Source: Legionella jamestowniensis (GTDB lineage Bacteria; Pseudomonadota; Gammaproteobacteria; Legionellales; Legionellaceae). Taken from it: a stretch of 64,000 nt of DNA. Shown here piece by piece: positions 9,592 through 19,069 of this stretch. Under the pieces are notes generated by a model. That model made no database searches and was not told where the DNA came from. It was given only the letters and a program-made list of their open reading frames with translations. The stretch is from assembly GCF_001467745.1 (NCBI RefSeq), contig NZ_LNYG01000013.1, positions 802,337 through 866,336 on the forward strand, written 5' to 3'. Every line of letters starts with the position of its first letter. Positions within the stretch are counted from its first letter, which is position 1. A program made the position numbers and the translations under genes.

Positions 9592-9882
9592 TTACTTTTT
9601 AATATCTGTCTTATTTTTTACTTCTTGGACAAGAGACAGCATTGTCTTTTCCATGATTTGGAATGATTTTTGTAAATAGTCCAATGCCTTATGTCCGTTC
9701 TCGATAGCCAAATGAATTTGTTTCTCGAGTAACTCTTCTGGCTTTTTAGTATTAGCCAGCTCATCAGGTTTTAAATAACTAAGACTTTGTAAAGTTTTTA
9801 CATTAAGTTCTGTCAGAGCCTGAAATGGTTCTTGCATTTTTTTTGCGATTTCACTCCAGTTTTCAAAATAAGCTTGTGTCAT
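9592..9882 (-). CDS. Phasin family granule-associated protein
   Basis: 96 residues, almost entirely amphipathic helix with no cysteine or membrane segment. The pattern WSEIAKKMQEPFQALTELNVKTLQSL followed by a helix rich in EN..KALDYLQKSF is typical of phasins (phasin_2 type), which coat polyhydroxyalkanoate granules and control their number and size. The start at 9880-9882 has GGAGAGA upstream; the frame extends further but without a ribosome-binding site. It lies between phaC and phaR, and TGC-rich palindromes upstream could be PhaR operators. The sequence is short and low in signature residues, so the call leans partly on context. Confidence 0.75.
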   Translation of the reverse strand: MTQAYFENWSEIAKKMQEPFQALTELNVKTLQSLSYLKPDELANTKKPEELLEKQIHLAIENGHKALDYLQKSFQIMEKTMLSLVQEVKNKTDIKK

Positions 9883-9903
9883 GATTCTCTCTCCACATTT
9901 ATG

Positions 9904-9980
9904 TTGCACTGCACAATTTAAGAATAGTACTTTTATATGCAAATTGTCAAGAAGTTAGAGTAATTTATTTTGCAATGCAA
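9904..9980. promoter_or_regulatory. Two TGC-rich palindromic sites upstream of the phasin gene
   Basis: TTGCACTGCAC at 9904-9914 and the perfect palindrome TTGCAATGCAA at 9970-9980 flank the likely phasin promoter. PhaR regulators of other bacteria bind TGC-rich sites and repress phasin genes until granules titrate them away. With phaR encoded next door, these are plausible PhaR operators. This is inference from motif and context. Confidence 0.4.
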
Positions 9981-10027
9981 CAATATTTTGAGAATTAGTT
10001 CGGAATTCTCTAAATAAGGGGAAATCA

Positions 10028-10441
10028 CTATTTAACCCCAAAAAAACCCTGCCATTGCTTAAAGAATTGTTGCATTTGCTGATCCCATAACATGGTTGCT
10101 TTTTTATAGTCATTCAAATAAGGATTTGATTGTAATAATTTTTCCATATTTGCAAAGGTTTGCTCTAACATGGCTCTAAAAGAGAGATGCATTGGGTGAT
10201 TAGCAAACGTAATGAGTTGTCTTAATAGTTCCGGAGATAGAAACTGCGTGGCTCCACTCTCCATTTCAACGAAAATCTGTAACAACGTGGCATTTGTAAT
10301 ATCTTTGCCAGTAGTAGAGTCTTCGACCTTAAAGGGTAGCCCCTCAACGACATAACGTTGTAACTCTTCCACAGTAATATACTGACTCTTTTCAGTGTCA
10401 TATAATCTGCGATTTTTATATTTTTTTATCAGTCTTGCCAT
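10028..10441 (-). CDS. phaR: Polyhydroxyalkanoate synthesis repressor PhaR
   Basis: 137 residues from the ATG at 10439-10441, which has AGAGGA just upstream; a start seven codons earlier is less likely. The N-terminal PHB/PHA-accumulation-regulator DNA-binding domain is clear: IKKYKNRRLYDTE followed by SQYITVEELQRYV and the DITNATLLQIFVE segment. The C-terminal half resembles the PHB_acc repeat that senses polymer or granules. PhaR binds DNA and PHB and represses phasin genes. Located between the phasin gene and the two reductase genes, all on the minus strand. Confidence 0.93.
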   Translation of the reverse strand: MARLIKKYKNRRLYDTEKSQYITVEELQRYVVEGLPFKVEDSTTGKDITNATLLQIFVEMESGATQFLSPELLRQLITFANHPMHLSFRAMLEQTFANMEKLLQSNPYLNDYKKATMLWDQQMQQFFKQWQGFFGVK

Positions 10442-10586
10442 AGTCCTCTCAACCTGGGCCATCCGGTCTTTCTACTGATCATAAAGCTAAGATCTGTCGG
10501 CATTTTATTATCTTGCCGAAAGCCTTTGTTCTCTGCCGCCCAGTAGTACAACAATTAAACAAGTTTAGTTAGTCAAATGAACAGCC

Positions 10587-11333
10587 TTAATACATATGTA
10601 AGCCACCATTAATACTTAAATTTGCACCGGTAATGTAACGGCTTTTTTCATTGACTAAAAACTCCACAACCCAAGCAACTTCCTCAGGTTCTGCCAAACG
10701 CTTGGCTGGAATTAATTCAATAATGGAATCCAGAATGTCCGGTCTAATTCCTTTCATTAGGCGAGTATTGACATACCCTGGTGAAATACTATTCACAGTT
10801 ATATTTTTTAACATCAACTCCTGCGCGAGACTTTTGGTAAATCCGTAAATGCCCGCCTTGGATGCTGCATAGTTGGTTTGGGAAAACTGCCCTTTTTGAG
10901 CATTAACTGAAGAAATATTAATAATGCGCCCACTTTCCTGGTTCCGCATTTGCTCAACTACCTGGTGAGTAACATTGTACATACTGTCAAGATTGACCCT
11001 TAACACTTCATCCCATTGTTGTTTGGTCATCTTGGTAAATACTGCATCTCTGGTAATACCAGCATTGTTAACCAAAACATCAACGCGGCCATACCCCGCA
11101 ATAATATTTTCAATTACTTGCTGACATTGGTCGTAATCAGAAACATCCATTTGACGATAATGAATATTATGGCAATCATCCTGAGTTAATTCATCTAGCC
11201 AATGTTTAGCCTTTTCTTTGGCAATAATATCTAGAGCGATAATATGTCCATACAATGGCCTTAGCTGTTTAATAATGGCAGTACCTATATCTCCAGTACC
11301 ACCAGTTACAAGGACAACTTTTTCTTTTTGCAT
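10587..11333 (-). CDS. phaB: Acetoacetyl-CoA reductase / SDR oxidoreductase (copy 2)
   Basis: 248 residues. Classical short-chain dehydrogenase: VTGGTGDIG cofactor loop, NNAG, the catalytic Ser in INISSVNAQKGQF and Y..SK in NYAASKAG. The Ser-Val-Asn-x-x-Lys-Gly-Gln-Phe-x-Gln-Thr-Asn-Tyr segment is the PhaB signature that separates it from FabG. PhaB reduces acetoacetyl-CoA with NADPH to (R)-3-hydroxybutyryl-CoA, the PhaC monomer. It sits 32 bases downstream of a paralogue with the same motifs, evidently a tandem duplication. It is the more diverged of the two (GGTGDIG instead of GGTGGIG), so the copies may differ in chain length or expression. Confidence 0.85.
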   Translation of the reverse strand: MQKEKVVLVTGGTGDIGTAIIKQLRPLYGHIIALDIIAKEKAKHWLDELTQDDCHNIHYRQMDVSDYDQCQQVIENIIAGYGRVDVLVNNAGITRDAVFTKMTKQQWDEVLRVNLDSMYNVTHQVVEQMRNQESGRIINISSVNAQKGQFSQTNYAASKAGIYGFTKSLAQELMLKNITVNSISPGYVNTRLMKGIRPDILDSIIELIPAKRLAEPEEVAWVVEFLVNEKSRYITGANLSINGGLHMY

Positions 11334-11365
11334 TCTTTTCCCTATTCAATGAATACTGCGCAGGA

Positions 11366-12106
11366 TTACATGTATTGACCGCCGTTAATATCCAAATTAG
11401 CCCCGGTAATAAATCCGGATGATGTAGAGGCCAAAAATGCAACGGCTTCAGCAACCTCCTGCGGTGTGCCTAAACGACCAACGGGAATATTGGCAATAAT
11501 ACTTTTTAACACCTCGTCTTTCATCGCCGCGAGCATTGGCGTTTCAATATAGCCAGGTGAAACAGTATTCACTGTAATCCCCTTGGAAGCGACTTCTTGT
11601 GCCAAGCTTTTAGTAAAGCCAAAAAGCGCAGCTTTCGAAGCAGCATAATTGCATTGACCAAACTGTCCTTTCCGCCCATTAATAGAAGAGATGGTAATAA
11701 TACGTCCATAACCTTTTTCGAGCATGGCAGGCAAAATGTTACGGGTCACGTTGAACACACTTGTTAAATTGGCATCGATCACTTGTTGCCACTGTTGTGC
11801 ACTCATTTTTTTTAAGCTGGTATCTACCGTAATGCCAGCATTATTAATTAATACATCAACATGATTATATTTTTCTAATACAAGTGCTGCTAATTTTTCA
11901 CAATCAGCAAAATTGGCAATATTGGCATAAACGATATCGATCTCATAACCTGCTGCGCGTTGCTCTGCTTGCCAGCGCTTGGCTTCTTCATGGTTTCCAT
12001 CTTTGAAATAGCAAGCAATAACTTGATAATCAGCAGCCAGGCGTTGACAAATGGCTGTACCAATCCCACCTGTTCCCCCAGTAACTACGGCCGTCATTTT
12101 TTCCAT
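11366..12106 (-). CDS. phaB: Acetoacetyl-CoA reductase (copy 1)
   Basis: 246 residues. SDR fold with VTGGTGGIG (cofactor), NNAG, ISSINGRKGQFGQ..YAASK (catalytic Ser, Tyr, Lys) and PGYIET. The SINGRKGQFGQ stretch is the classic PhaB motif. It makes (R)-3-hydroxybutyryl-CoA for PHB synthesis. A GGAGAGA ribosome-binding site precedes the ATG. First gene of a two-gene reductase pair with copy 2 and the closer of the two to canonical PhaB. No beta-ketothiolase (phaA) gene is in the cluster, so acetoacetyl-CoA must come from an enzyme encoded elsewhere. Confidence 0.9.
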   Translation of the reverse strand: MEKMTAVVTGGTGGIGTAICQRLAADYQVIACYFKDGNHEEAKRWQAEQRAAGYEIDIVYANIANFADCEKLAALVLEKYNHVDVLINNAGITVDTSLKKMSAQQWQQVIDANLTSVFNVTRNILPAMLEKGYGRIITISSINGRKGQFGQCNYAASKAALFGFTKSLAQEVASKGITVNTVSPGYIETPMLAAMKDEVLKSIIANIPVGRLGTPQEVAEAVAFLASTSSGFITGANLDINGGQYM

Positions 12107-12295
12107 AAAACAATCTCTCCATAACTATATGATTGGATCTATTACTTCAAAGCAAAAGCACACAAATGTCAACCTTGCCAACATTATAATTTTAGCATTC
12201 AAATGCTTCTTTGCTCGCCCAAAATGCCGAATTTAATTGGATATTACTATTTTCTTTTGAGGATATGTAAAGAAAACGGAAAAACTCCGCTTTCG

Positions 12296-13480
12296 TTACA
12301 TTTTAACAGGATGAGGCACATAACCTTTGAGTTGTTGAGCAAACTGATGCAATACCTCCAAACCTGATTCTTCAGCTTGTTTACACCATTGCTGTAATGC
12401 CTCGACCAATTCTTTTTGTGAGCTGGCTGTTTTTAGCCAAATATTTTGTAAAGATTGACGAAAACTATAAACTACACGGAGCTGCTCACGACTTGCTAAT
12501 AAAGCTTGCAACCCTGCTTTGGCACGAGGAGTCAACAAACTATCTTGCAGACGTAATAAACGCCCTGCCCGCTGGAGAAGATGCTTATCAGATGCTTGCG
12601 CTACGCTACGTTTCTCATCTTTAATAATAGGACGAACCACGCGCTTATAGTACTGGGACATAACATGAAAGCGATTGCTCACTACGGCTCTGACTGTTTC
12701 AAGATCAACATGAAGTTTTCCTTCTTCTCTTGCAAGTTTCGGGGGCAATTTTTTAACTTTAGCAAGTTTTAGGAAACATAAGCAGCGAATATATAACCAA
12801 CCAATATCAAATTCCCACCATTTAACAGAAAATTTAGCAGAAGATGCAAACGTGTGGTGATTGTTATGCAGCTCTTCGCCACCTATCCAAAAACCAAAGG
12901 GAAAAATGTTAGTGGCTGCGTCAGGACATTCAAAGTTTCTATAACCCCAATGATGACCGATACCATTAACAACACCGGCTGCATGAAGTGGGATCCACAT
13001 CATTTGCAGCGCCCACACAGTTATACCCGGAAGGCCAAACAGAAACAAATCTACTAAAAACATTAATAAAATGCCTCTTGATGAAAAACGCGAATATACA
13101 TTACGCTCAATCCAATCATTTGGAGTACCATGGGAATATTTAGCAATCATTTCCTTGTCTTTAGAAGCCTCTTTATAAAGCTCTGCTCCTTGCCAAAATA
13201 CTTTTTTCAATCCTAATACTTTAGGACTGTGTGGATCACCCTCAATATCTGTTGTCGCATGATGCTTACGATGGATGGCCACCCACTCGGCTGTAACCAT
13301 TCCTGTTGTTAGCCACAACCAGAAACGAAAAAAATGACTTATTATTGGATGTAAGGTTAATGCACGGTGAGTCTGATGGCGATGAAGATAAATGGTAACA
13401 GCAGCAATTGTGATTTGCGTTAAGATGATAGTTGCTAACACATACCCCCAAAACGACAAGTTCAAAACGCCATAAATCAT
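12296..13480 (-). CDS. Membrane fatty-acid desaturase (delta-9 acyl-CoA/acyl-lipid type)
   Basis: 394 residues. It has the three histidine boxes of the stearoyl-CoA-type desaturase family: HRHQTH near residue 34, HRKHHA near residue 70 and HNNHH near residue 205, set among four membrane segments. These bind the di-iron centre that inserts a cis double bond into membrane acyl chains with oxygen. The C-terminal 130 residues are a helical, charged extension seen in DesA-like gammaproteobacterial enzymes. GGAG precedes the ATG at a good distance. It neighbours PHB genes and the divergent mutM/plsC group; no redox partner is encoded nearby. Confidence 0.9.
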   Translation of the reverse strand: MIYGVLNLSFWGYVLATIILTQITIAAVTIYLHRHQTHRALTLHPIISHFFRFWLWLTTGMVTAEWVAIHRKHHATTDIEGDPHSPKVLGLKKVFWQGAELYKEASKDKEMIAKYSHGTPNDWIERNVYSRFSSRGILLMFLVDLFLFGLPGITVWALQMMWIPLHAAGVVNGIGHHWGYRNFECPDAATNIFPFGFWIGGEELHNNHHTFASSAKFSVKWWEFDIGWLYIRCLCFLKLAKVKKLPPKLAREEGKLHVDLETVRAVVSNRFHVMSQYYKRVVRPIIKDEKRSVAQASDKHLLQRAGRLLRLQDSLLTPRAKAGLQALLASREQLRVVYSFRQSLQNIWLKTASSQKELVEALQQWCKQAEESGLEVLHQFAQQLKGYVPHPVKM

Positions 13481-13655
13481 AGGGTTTACTCCACTAAAAT
13501 AAAATTCATTGCGAAATTAAAGTTACTTAAACTATAGTACTGTTTCCTATGATACCACAAATTGTACAATTCGCATTGCATCCTAAGGACTTGTGGACGA
13601 TAATTTCAAATAGGTTAAGAAAATAACCGCCTTTTCCTTGAGTAGGGACTTATTC

Positions 13656-13889
13656 ATGAACGAAAAAATTGAACATCTTATACAACAGCTTGTTCCTTTC
13701 CTGATTGCAGGTATTGCGATAGCGCTGGTAATCGGTCTATTTATTATGTTTTCCTATGTCCTCGTATGGGGTTTAATCATTGGGGCGATTCTTTGGGTGG
13801 CTTCTTTCATAAAAAATCTTCTCTTTTCAAGTAAGGAAATTGAGAACCCCAAAAAGGGACGAGTAATTGAACACAACGACAAAGATTAA
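13656..13889 (+). CDS. Small membrane protein of unknown function
   Basis: 77 residues from the ATG at 13656, which has AGGGA upstream; a TTG six codons earlier is rejected. One or two hydrophobic helices span about residues 12-55 (FLIAGIAIALVIGLF and VWGLIIGAILWV), followed by a short charged tail ending in NDKD. Its stop codon overlaps the mutM start by one base (TAATG), so it is probably translationally coupled to mutM. I do not recognise the family. Confidence 0.75.
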   Translation: MNEKIEHLIQQLVPFLIAGIAIALVIGLFIMFSYVLVWGLIIGAILWVASFIKNLLFSSKEIENPKKGRVIEHNDKD

Positions 13890-14713
13890 TGCCTGAACTA
13901 CCTGAAGTAGAAACCACGAGGCTTGGTATAAGCCCATTTTTAATGAATAAAACGATTACCGCTGTGCATGTGAGACAACAACAACTTCGGTTTACAGTAC
14001 CGCCATTACAAGAGCTTTGCTGTGGGCAGCAAGTACAGGCGACTACACGTCGCGCCAAGTATTTGTTGATTCATTTAACGCAAGGATACCTCCTCATCCA
14101 TTTAGGGATGTCAGGTCATTTGCGGATAGTTAAACCTGGTTTGCCAACCAACAAACACGATCACATTGACTTGATCGTCGATGAAGAATATTCGCTGCGC
14201 TATAATGATCCACGACGTTTCGGTCTTTGGCTTTACGCTACTGGCAAACCGGAAAAACATCCTCTTTTGGCACATTTAGGACCAGAGCCACTCTCCGACA
14301 ACTTTAATCTAAGTTATCTAAGTTCACGCGCCGTCAACAAACAACAAACCGTTAAAACATTTATCATGTGCAATGAAATAGTGGTGGGCGTGGGTAATAT
14401 CTATGCAACGGAAAGTCTTTTTTTAGCGGGAATTCATCCACAAACTCCTGCCCGACTTTTGTCCGAAAATCAGCTCACTAAATTAATAGCCTCCATCAAA
14501 CAGGTATTACAACAAGCCATTGATGCAGGCGGTACGACCCTGCGTGATTTCTTTGCCAGCGATGGAAAACCTGGGTATTTTGCCAATCATCTTCAAGTTT
14601 ATGGTCGGAAAAACCAATCCTGTTTTCAATGCCACCACCGGATACAAGCAGTAGTTATAGGTGGCCGAAACTCCTCCTTTTGTCCACAATGCCAACCCTT
14701 GATAATCCCTTAA
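13889..14713 (+). CDS. mutM: Formamidopyrimidine-DNA glycosylase (Fpg/MutM)
   Basis: 274 residues. It starts with the invariant PELPEVE (catalytic Pro2 and Glu3), contains YLLIHLGMSGHLRI, the NDPRRFG strand and VGNIYA.E, and ends with a zinc finger (CFQCHHR...CPQC). It excises 8-oxoguanine and ring-opened purines and cleaves the abasic strand. The length matches the family. It overlaps the preceding small membrane gene by one base and lies 76 bases before plsC. Confidence 0.97.
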   Translation: MPELPEVETTRLGISPFLMNKTITAVHVRQQQLRFTVPPLQELCCGQQVQATTRRAKYLLIHLTQGYLLIHLGMSGHLRIVKPGLPTNKHDHIDLIVDEEYSLRYNDPRRFGLWLYATGKPEKHPLLAHLGPEPLSDNFNLSYLSSRAVNKQQTVKTFIMCNEIVVGVGNIYATESLFLAGIHPQTPARLLSENQLTKLIASIKQVLQQAIDAGGTTLRDFFASDGKPGYFANHLQVYGRKNQSCFQCHHRIQAVVIGGRNSSFCPQCQPLIIP

Positions 14714-14789
14714 TTCAATAAGAGTATTACTGTGAAACTAGTTAAACATACAGTATCATCTATCCAAACGCATTTATTTCTTAAGCTTT

Positions 14790-15527
14790 ATGAAAATTAG
14801 CAAACTTCGCACCCAGTGGATCATTTTATTATCAATCCTTTACACCGCGAATGCTTGTTTTAAATCGATAATAAAACGCTTAACGGGCAGAACCAGTCGA
14901 GCCTGGGTCGATAAAACAATCCGCCAGTGGACCGAAAACTTACTGGGTTTAGTAGGCGTAAAATGCAAAGTAGTTAATCCACATGAGGTTGCGCCTAAAC
15001 AAGGTGAAGCAACCATTATTATGTGCAATCACAGTAGTTTGTATGATATTCCTCTTAGCTTTAAAGCCTTCCCTAACCACTCTATTCGCATGTTGGCTAA
15101 AAAGGAATTATCAAAAATTCCTATCATGGGAAAAGGAATGATGGCTGCTGAGTTTCCTTTTATCGACCGAAAAAACAGGCATCAAGCGATCAAAGACTTG
15201 GGGGCTGTTCGCAAATTGCTGGAAAGCGGCATTGTCATGTGGATTGCACCTGAAGGAACCCGCTCCAAAAGTGGTAAGCTTGCCCCCTTTAAAAAAGGGG
15301 CTTTTATTACAGCAATTGAAGCCAAGGCGACTATTATTCCCATTGGTATTCGCGGTGCCTATGATATCTTGCCAGCAAAAACAACCCAATTTAACATTAA
15401 TCAAACTGCCGAAGTACATATCGGTCAAGCAATTGATGCATCGGAATACACCCTTGCAAATAAAGATGAATTAATAAATCGAGTACACCAATCTATAAAA
15501 GAATTAATTGGTGAATCAGGCAGTTAA
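14790..15527 (+). CDS. plsC: 1-acyl-sn-glycerol-3-phosphate acyltransferase
   Basis: 245 residues. PlsC-type acyltransferase: the NHSSLYD box (H-x4-D) near residue 81, FIDRKN, and the APEGTRSKSG box near residue 152. It transfers an acyl chain to lysophosphatidate at the inner membrane to make phosphatidate. A weakly hydrophobic N-terminal segment (WIILLSILYTA) may anchor it. Its 3' end overlaps by four bases the convergent gamma-glutamyltransferase gene. The ribosome-binding site is weak. Confidence 0.9.
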   Translation: MKISKLRTQWIILLSILYTANACFKSIIKRLTGRTSRAWVDKTIRQWTENLLGLVGVKCKVVNPHEVAPKQGEATIIMCNHSSLYDIPLSFKAFPNHSIRMLAKKELSKIPIMGKGMMAAEFPFIDRKNRHQAIKDLGAVRKLLESGIVMWIAPEGTRSKSGKLAPFKKGAFITAIEAKATIIPIGIRGAYDILPAKTTQFNINQTAEVHIGQAIDASEYTLANKDELINRVHQSIKELIGESGS

Positions 15528-17242
15528 TGCTTAAATCCATAGCCTTGGGGTTCTGCGGTTATCACTGCTGCAAGGCCTATATGTCTTGGATCAGAAGCAG
15601 CAGTCACTATATTTGCTTCTTTATCCCAGGTAATAGCCTGCATGTCCCCATAGTACTGTTTTAACGCCATTAACTTGTACCCCATTTTTTTCAGATCAAA
15701 TTGCAGTTGAGGCGAGAAAGTTTCCGGTTCGAATTGTAGCCAATCTGGCAAATACTGATGGTGAAATCGCATGGCGGAAACCATCGATATCGCCCCCTGA
15801 TAATCATAAAACACCAATGATGCCAGTAATACCATTGTCGGAATACGACTGCCGCCTGGCGTTCCAACAATTGCAACGCGTCCAGGCATTTCAAGAAAAG
15901 TAGGTGTCATGCTGGACACCGGTCTTTTACCCGGAGCAATACTATTTTTTTCACTGCCAACAATGCCAAAAATATTCCTTGAACCTGGCTTCACTGAAAA
16001 ATCATCCATTTCATCATTTAGCAATACCCCCGTACCTCCTGCAACCACACTGGAGCCGAAAATAAAATTAACTGTAAGTGTTGCAGCCACCCGATTGCCT
16101 TCTCGATCCAGAATAGAAATCTGCGTTGTGCTTTTTTTGTCCTGTGATTCAATTTTTCCCTGAAACCGCTCACTGGGTGTCGCCTTATCTTTAAAAATTA
16201 ACGAGCGCAATTGCTTGGCATTGTCCGCAGACAACAATCTAGCAAGTGGTACTTTAACAAAATCAGGGTCTGCTAGTGCTTGCTCTCGTTGCCAGAATGA
16301 AAGCCGCATGGCTTCGGTTAGATAATGCACCCATTGCACTTTTGACATGGTTTGCAAAGGATACTCGGCCAAAATATTTAACATGGTAATTAATGCGACT
16401 CCTCCCGCAGAGGGGGGCGGGGCCGTAATAATAAGCATATTATGATAAGCGCTTTGCAAAGGTTCACGAATTTTTATTTGATAGCGAGCCAAATCAGTTA
16501 GCGTCCAAATACCCCCTGAGGCACGTACCGCTTTTACTAATTGTTCAGCCACCTTTCCGCGGTAAAAACCATCATGACCTTTGGTTGCCAATAATCTAAG
16601 TGTTTTGGCTAAATCGGGTTGCTTTAAATGCTCGCCCAATTGATAAGGTTGATTATTATGTAAAAAAACAGCCGCCGTATCGGGAAAATGACGTAGCATC
16701 TGCAATCGATCAGCCATCGTTGAAAAATAGTTAAACTGATAATCAACAGCAAAGCCTTCTTCGGCAAGGCGAATAGCAGGATCTAACGATTTTGATAATG
16801 GAAGACGACCATAATGTTCGGCAATATACACCAAAGCAGCTGGCTCTCCTGGAATGGCAGCTGCCAACCCTCCATTCAATGACAAACCAAGCACTGGTTT
16901 TCCATCGGCACCAAGAAACATATTTTTATGGGCTGCTAAAGGTGCTGTTTCACGACTGTCTATGAAAATATTTTTTTTACTTTTTGCTTCGAATAGCAAC
17001 CAAAATCCGCCACCCCCTAAACCTGAATGATAGGGCGCTACAACAGACAACGTAGCTGCAACTGCAATTGCAGCATCAAAAGCATTGCCACCGGCGGCAA
17101 GAACTTCCAAGCCAGCATTAGTAGCCAGTGGATGAGCACTTGCAACAGCATAAGCAGAAGGTGTAGACGCATATTCTGCGGCATTTCCCATCCCGGTATC
17201 GAAAGCCAGGCATGATGCCAGCAAAAATGGGTAGATTTTCAT
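15524..17242 (-). CDS. ggt: Gamma-glutamyltransferase (periplasmic)
   Basis: 572 residues from the ATG at 17240-17242. The start is chosen because it opens a Sec signal peptide (MKIYPFLLASCLAFDTGMGNA) and clears the coaD stop by four bases. Ntn-hydrolase motifs: GGNAFDAAIA, the glutamate-binding SRETAP, the autoprocessing site KSTTQISI with the catalytic Thr after the K-S-T, and GSRIPTMVL near the C terminus. The precursor is cut into two subunits, and the enzyme hydrolyses or transfers the gamma-glutamyl group of glutathione. Tail-to-tail with plsC; downstream of coaD on the same strand, so perhaps co-transcribed. Confidence 0.93.
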   Translation of the reverse strand: MKIYPFLLASCLAFDTGMGNAAEYASTPSAYAVASAHPLATNAGLEVLAAGGNAFDAAIAVAATLSVVAPYHSGLGGGGFWLLFEAKSKKNIFIDSRETAPLAAHKNMFLGADGKPVLGLSLNGGLAAAIPGEPAALVYIAEHYGRLPLSKSLDPAIRLAEEGFAVDYQFNYFSTMADRLQMLRHFPDTAAVFLHNNQPYQLGEHLKQPDLAKTLRLLATKGHDGFYRGKVAEQLVKAVRASGGIWTLTDLARYQIKIREPLQSAYHNMLIITAPPPSAGGVALITMLNILAEYPLQTMSKVQWVHYLTEAMRLSFWQREQALADPDFVKVPLARLLSADNAKQLRSLIFKDKATPSERFQGKIESQDKKSTTQISILDREGNRVAATLTVNFIFGSSVVAGGTGVLLNDEMDDFSVKPGSRNIFGIVGSEKNSIAPGKRPVSSMTPTFLEMPGRVAIVGTPGGSRIPTMVLLASLVFYDYQGAISMVSAMRFHHQYLPDWLQFEPETFSPQLQFDLKKMGYKLMALKQYYGDMQAITWDKEANIVTAASDPRHIGLAAVITAEPQGYGFKH

Positions 17243-17246
17243 AAAC

Positions 17247-17771
<525 letters not shown>

Positions 17772-17878
17772 CTAAAAACTATTGCCTGAATAACTTCCTG
17801 GTCCATTTAAAGGAAATTTTTTAACTTGCAGACTATTATAAGATCTGACACTCACGGAAAACGGAATTAGGAGAAGCA

Positions 17879-18625
17879 ATGAATGCGATTAAATTAACTT
17901 TATTAGGCTCGATTCTGTTAACTGCCTGTACTCCTCGCCCAACCACAATGGATGGCACTTCCTCTTATTATCCCAACAGAACTGCTAAGGCAGAAGCGAT
18001 TACGCCAGGCTCAACGACAACTACCACCGCTGAAACTTTTTCAGCAACAGGCAATAACAAAAATGTTGATAAAAAACAAGCATCAGAAACCGTTGCCGAA
18101 ACAAAGGGAAATACAGCCGAAACCGCCAAAATTGCCGCAACGTCCTCTGCTAGTGCGATTTCTTCCTGGGAAATCTCAGGCGCCATGGCAGCACGTAGTA
18201 AAAATAAAGGATGGAATGCTTCTGTCAATTGGCTGCAACGCGGTATAGGACACTATCAAATTCGTTTGTTTGGCCCCTTAGGGAGTGGAACTGTTCTAAT
18301 TAATAAAAAAGGCGGGCTTGTGACGCTTCGTGACGGCCCTAAAACTGCCTCATCTTCCAATGCTGAAGAATTACTAAAGAAACAAACAGGGATTCGTCTA
18401 CCCGTCAATAATCTTTATTATTGGGTTAGGGGATTACCAGCGCCAGGACATGTACAATCTGCAAAGCGCGACTCTGCCAATCATCTCCTAGTTTTAAAAC
18501 AAAGTGGGTATGTCATTGATTACGGGCAGTATACTTCTGTAGGAAAGACTGTCCTCCCCAGCGTCATTCGATTACAAGGAAACGGCGTATTTATAAAACT
18601 TGTCATTAAGCGTTGGAGGATCTAA
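17879..18625 (+). CDS. lolB: Outer-membrane lipoprotein insertase LolB
   Basis: 248 residues. Signal peptide with lipobox LLTAC (Cys at about residue 17), a Thr/Ala/Glu-rich, low-complexity linker (about 20-95), then the LolB barrel starting at SSWEISGAMAARSKNKGWNAS and including YQIRLFGPLGSGTV, YYWVRGLPAPG and the YVIDYGQY strand. LolB receives lipoproteins from LolA and inserts them in the outer membrane. The linker makes it about 40 residues longer than E. coli LolB (207 aa). AGGAG precedes the ATG. It is followed by tRNA-Gln and prs; ispE, usually between lolB and prs, is absent here. Confidence 0.92.
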   Translation: MNAIKLTLLGSILLTACTPRPTTMDGTSSYYPNRTAKAEAITPGSTTTTTAETFSATGNNKNVDKKQASETVAETKGNTAETAKIAATSSASAISSWEISGAMAARSKNKGWNASVNWLQRGIGHYQIRLFGPLGSGTVLINKKGGLVTLRDGPKTASSSNAEELLKKQTGIRLPVNNLYYWVRGLPAPGHVQSAKRDSANHLLVLKQSGYVIDYGQYTSVGKTVLPSVIRLQGNGVFIKLVIKRWRI

Positions 18626-18639
18626 GCTTATTCTAATAA

Positions 18640-18671
18640 TATCCAGGAGCTTGAAATTTAAGCCCTGGATA
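18640..18671 (+). terminator. Hairpin after lolB
   Basis: TATCCAGG (18640-18647) pairs with CCTGGATA (18664-18671), with an inner GCTT/AAGC pair. It starts 14 bases past the lolB stop. No T-run follows, so it may be a weak terminator or an RNA 3'-end stabiliser. Confidence 0.4.
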
Positions 18672-18758
18672 ATTCAATTTGAAGTTTCTGTATTCTATCG
18701 GTCATATTGTCCACGATTTTTTAAAATCGACAATTGGAACAATCCAAGTAAAAATTGT

Positions 18759-18787
18759 TTGACAAGACCTTAAATAGTTTGCAAAAT
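18759..18787 (+). promoter_or_regulatory. Possible promoter of tRNA-Gln
   Basis: A consensus -35 TTGACA at 18759-18764 is followed after 17 bases by the poor -10 CAAAAT (18782-18787). Transcription would start about 50 bases before the tRNA, leaving a 5' leader for RNase P. Confidence 0.4.
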
Positions 18788-18843
18788 ACGCTCGTTTGCA
18801 GCAATGCACGTTCAAGGATGATTAAGAAGAATCTACAACTTAT

Positions 18844-18918
18844 TGGGGTGTCGCCAAGCGGTAAGGCACAGGGTTTTGATCCCTGCATACCTAGGTTCGA
18901 ATCCTAGCACCCCAGCCA
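18844..18918 (+). tRNA. tRNA-Gln (anticodon TTG)
   Basis: 75 bases including an encoded CCA. Acceptor stem TGGGGTG pairs with CACCCCA, discriminator G, then CCA. The anticodon arm CAGGG/CCCTG encloses loop TTTTGAT, giving anticodon TTG (reads CAA). The T arm has the expected GGTTCGAATCC. It lies between lolB and prs, a conserved position in gammaproteobacteria. Confidence 0.96.
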
Positions 18919-19069
18919 CAATCTTGTTGATTCAAGTAAACAGACGGCAGAAGATACCCGGGAAGGATGCGTCACCGGATCGCTCAAATAATAACTATAT
19001 CTTTCTGGCTGTCTTCTGCTATGTGTTTAAAAGTTACCTGATTAAACTAAAATCAAAGGTTTTTTGCAC

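Noticed and set aside
17952..18248. 98-codon frame inside lolB
   Set aside because: It is the shifted frame of the low-complexity linker; lolB has the lipobox and family motifs.
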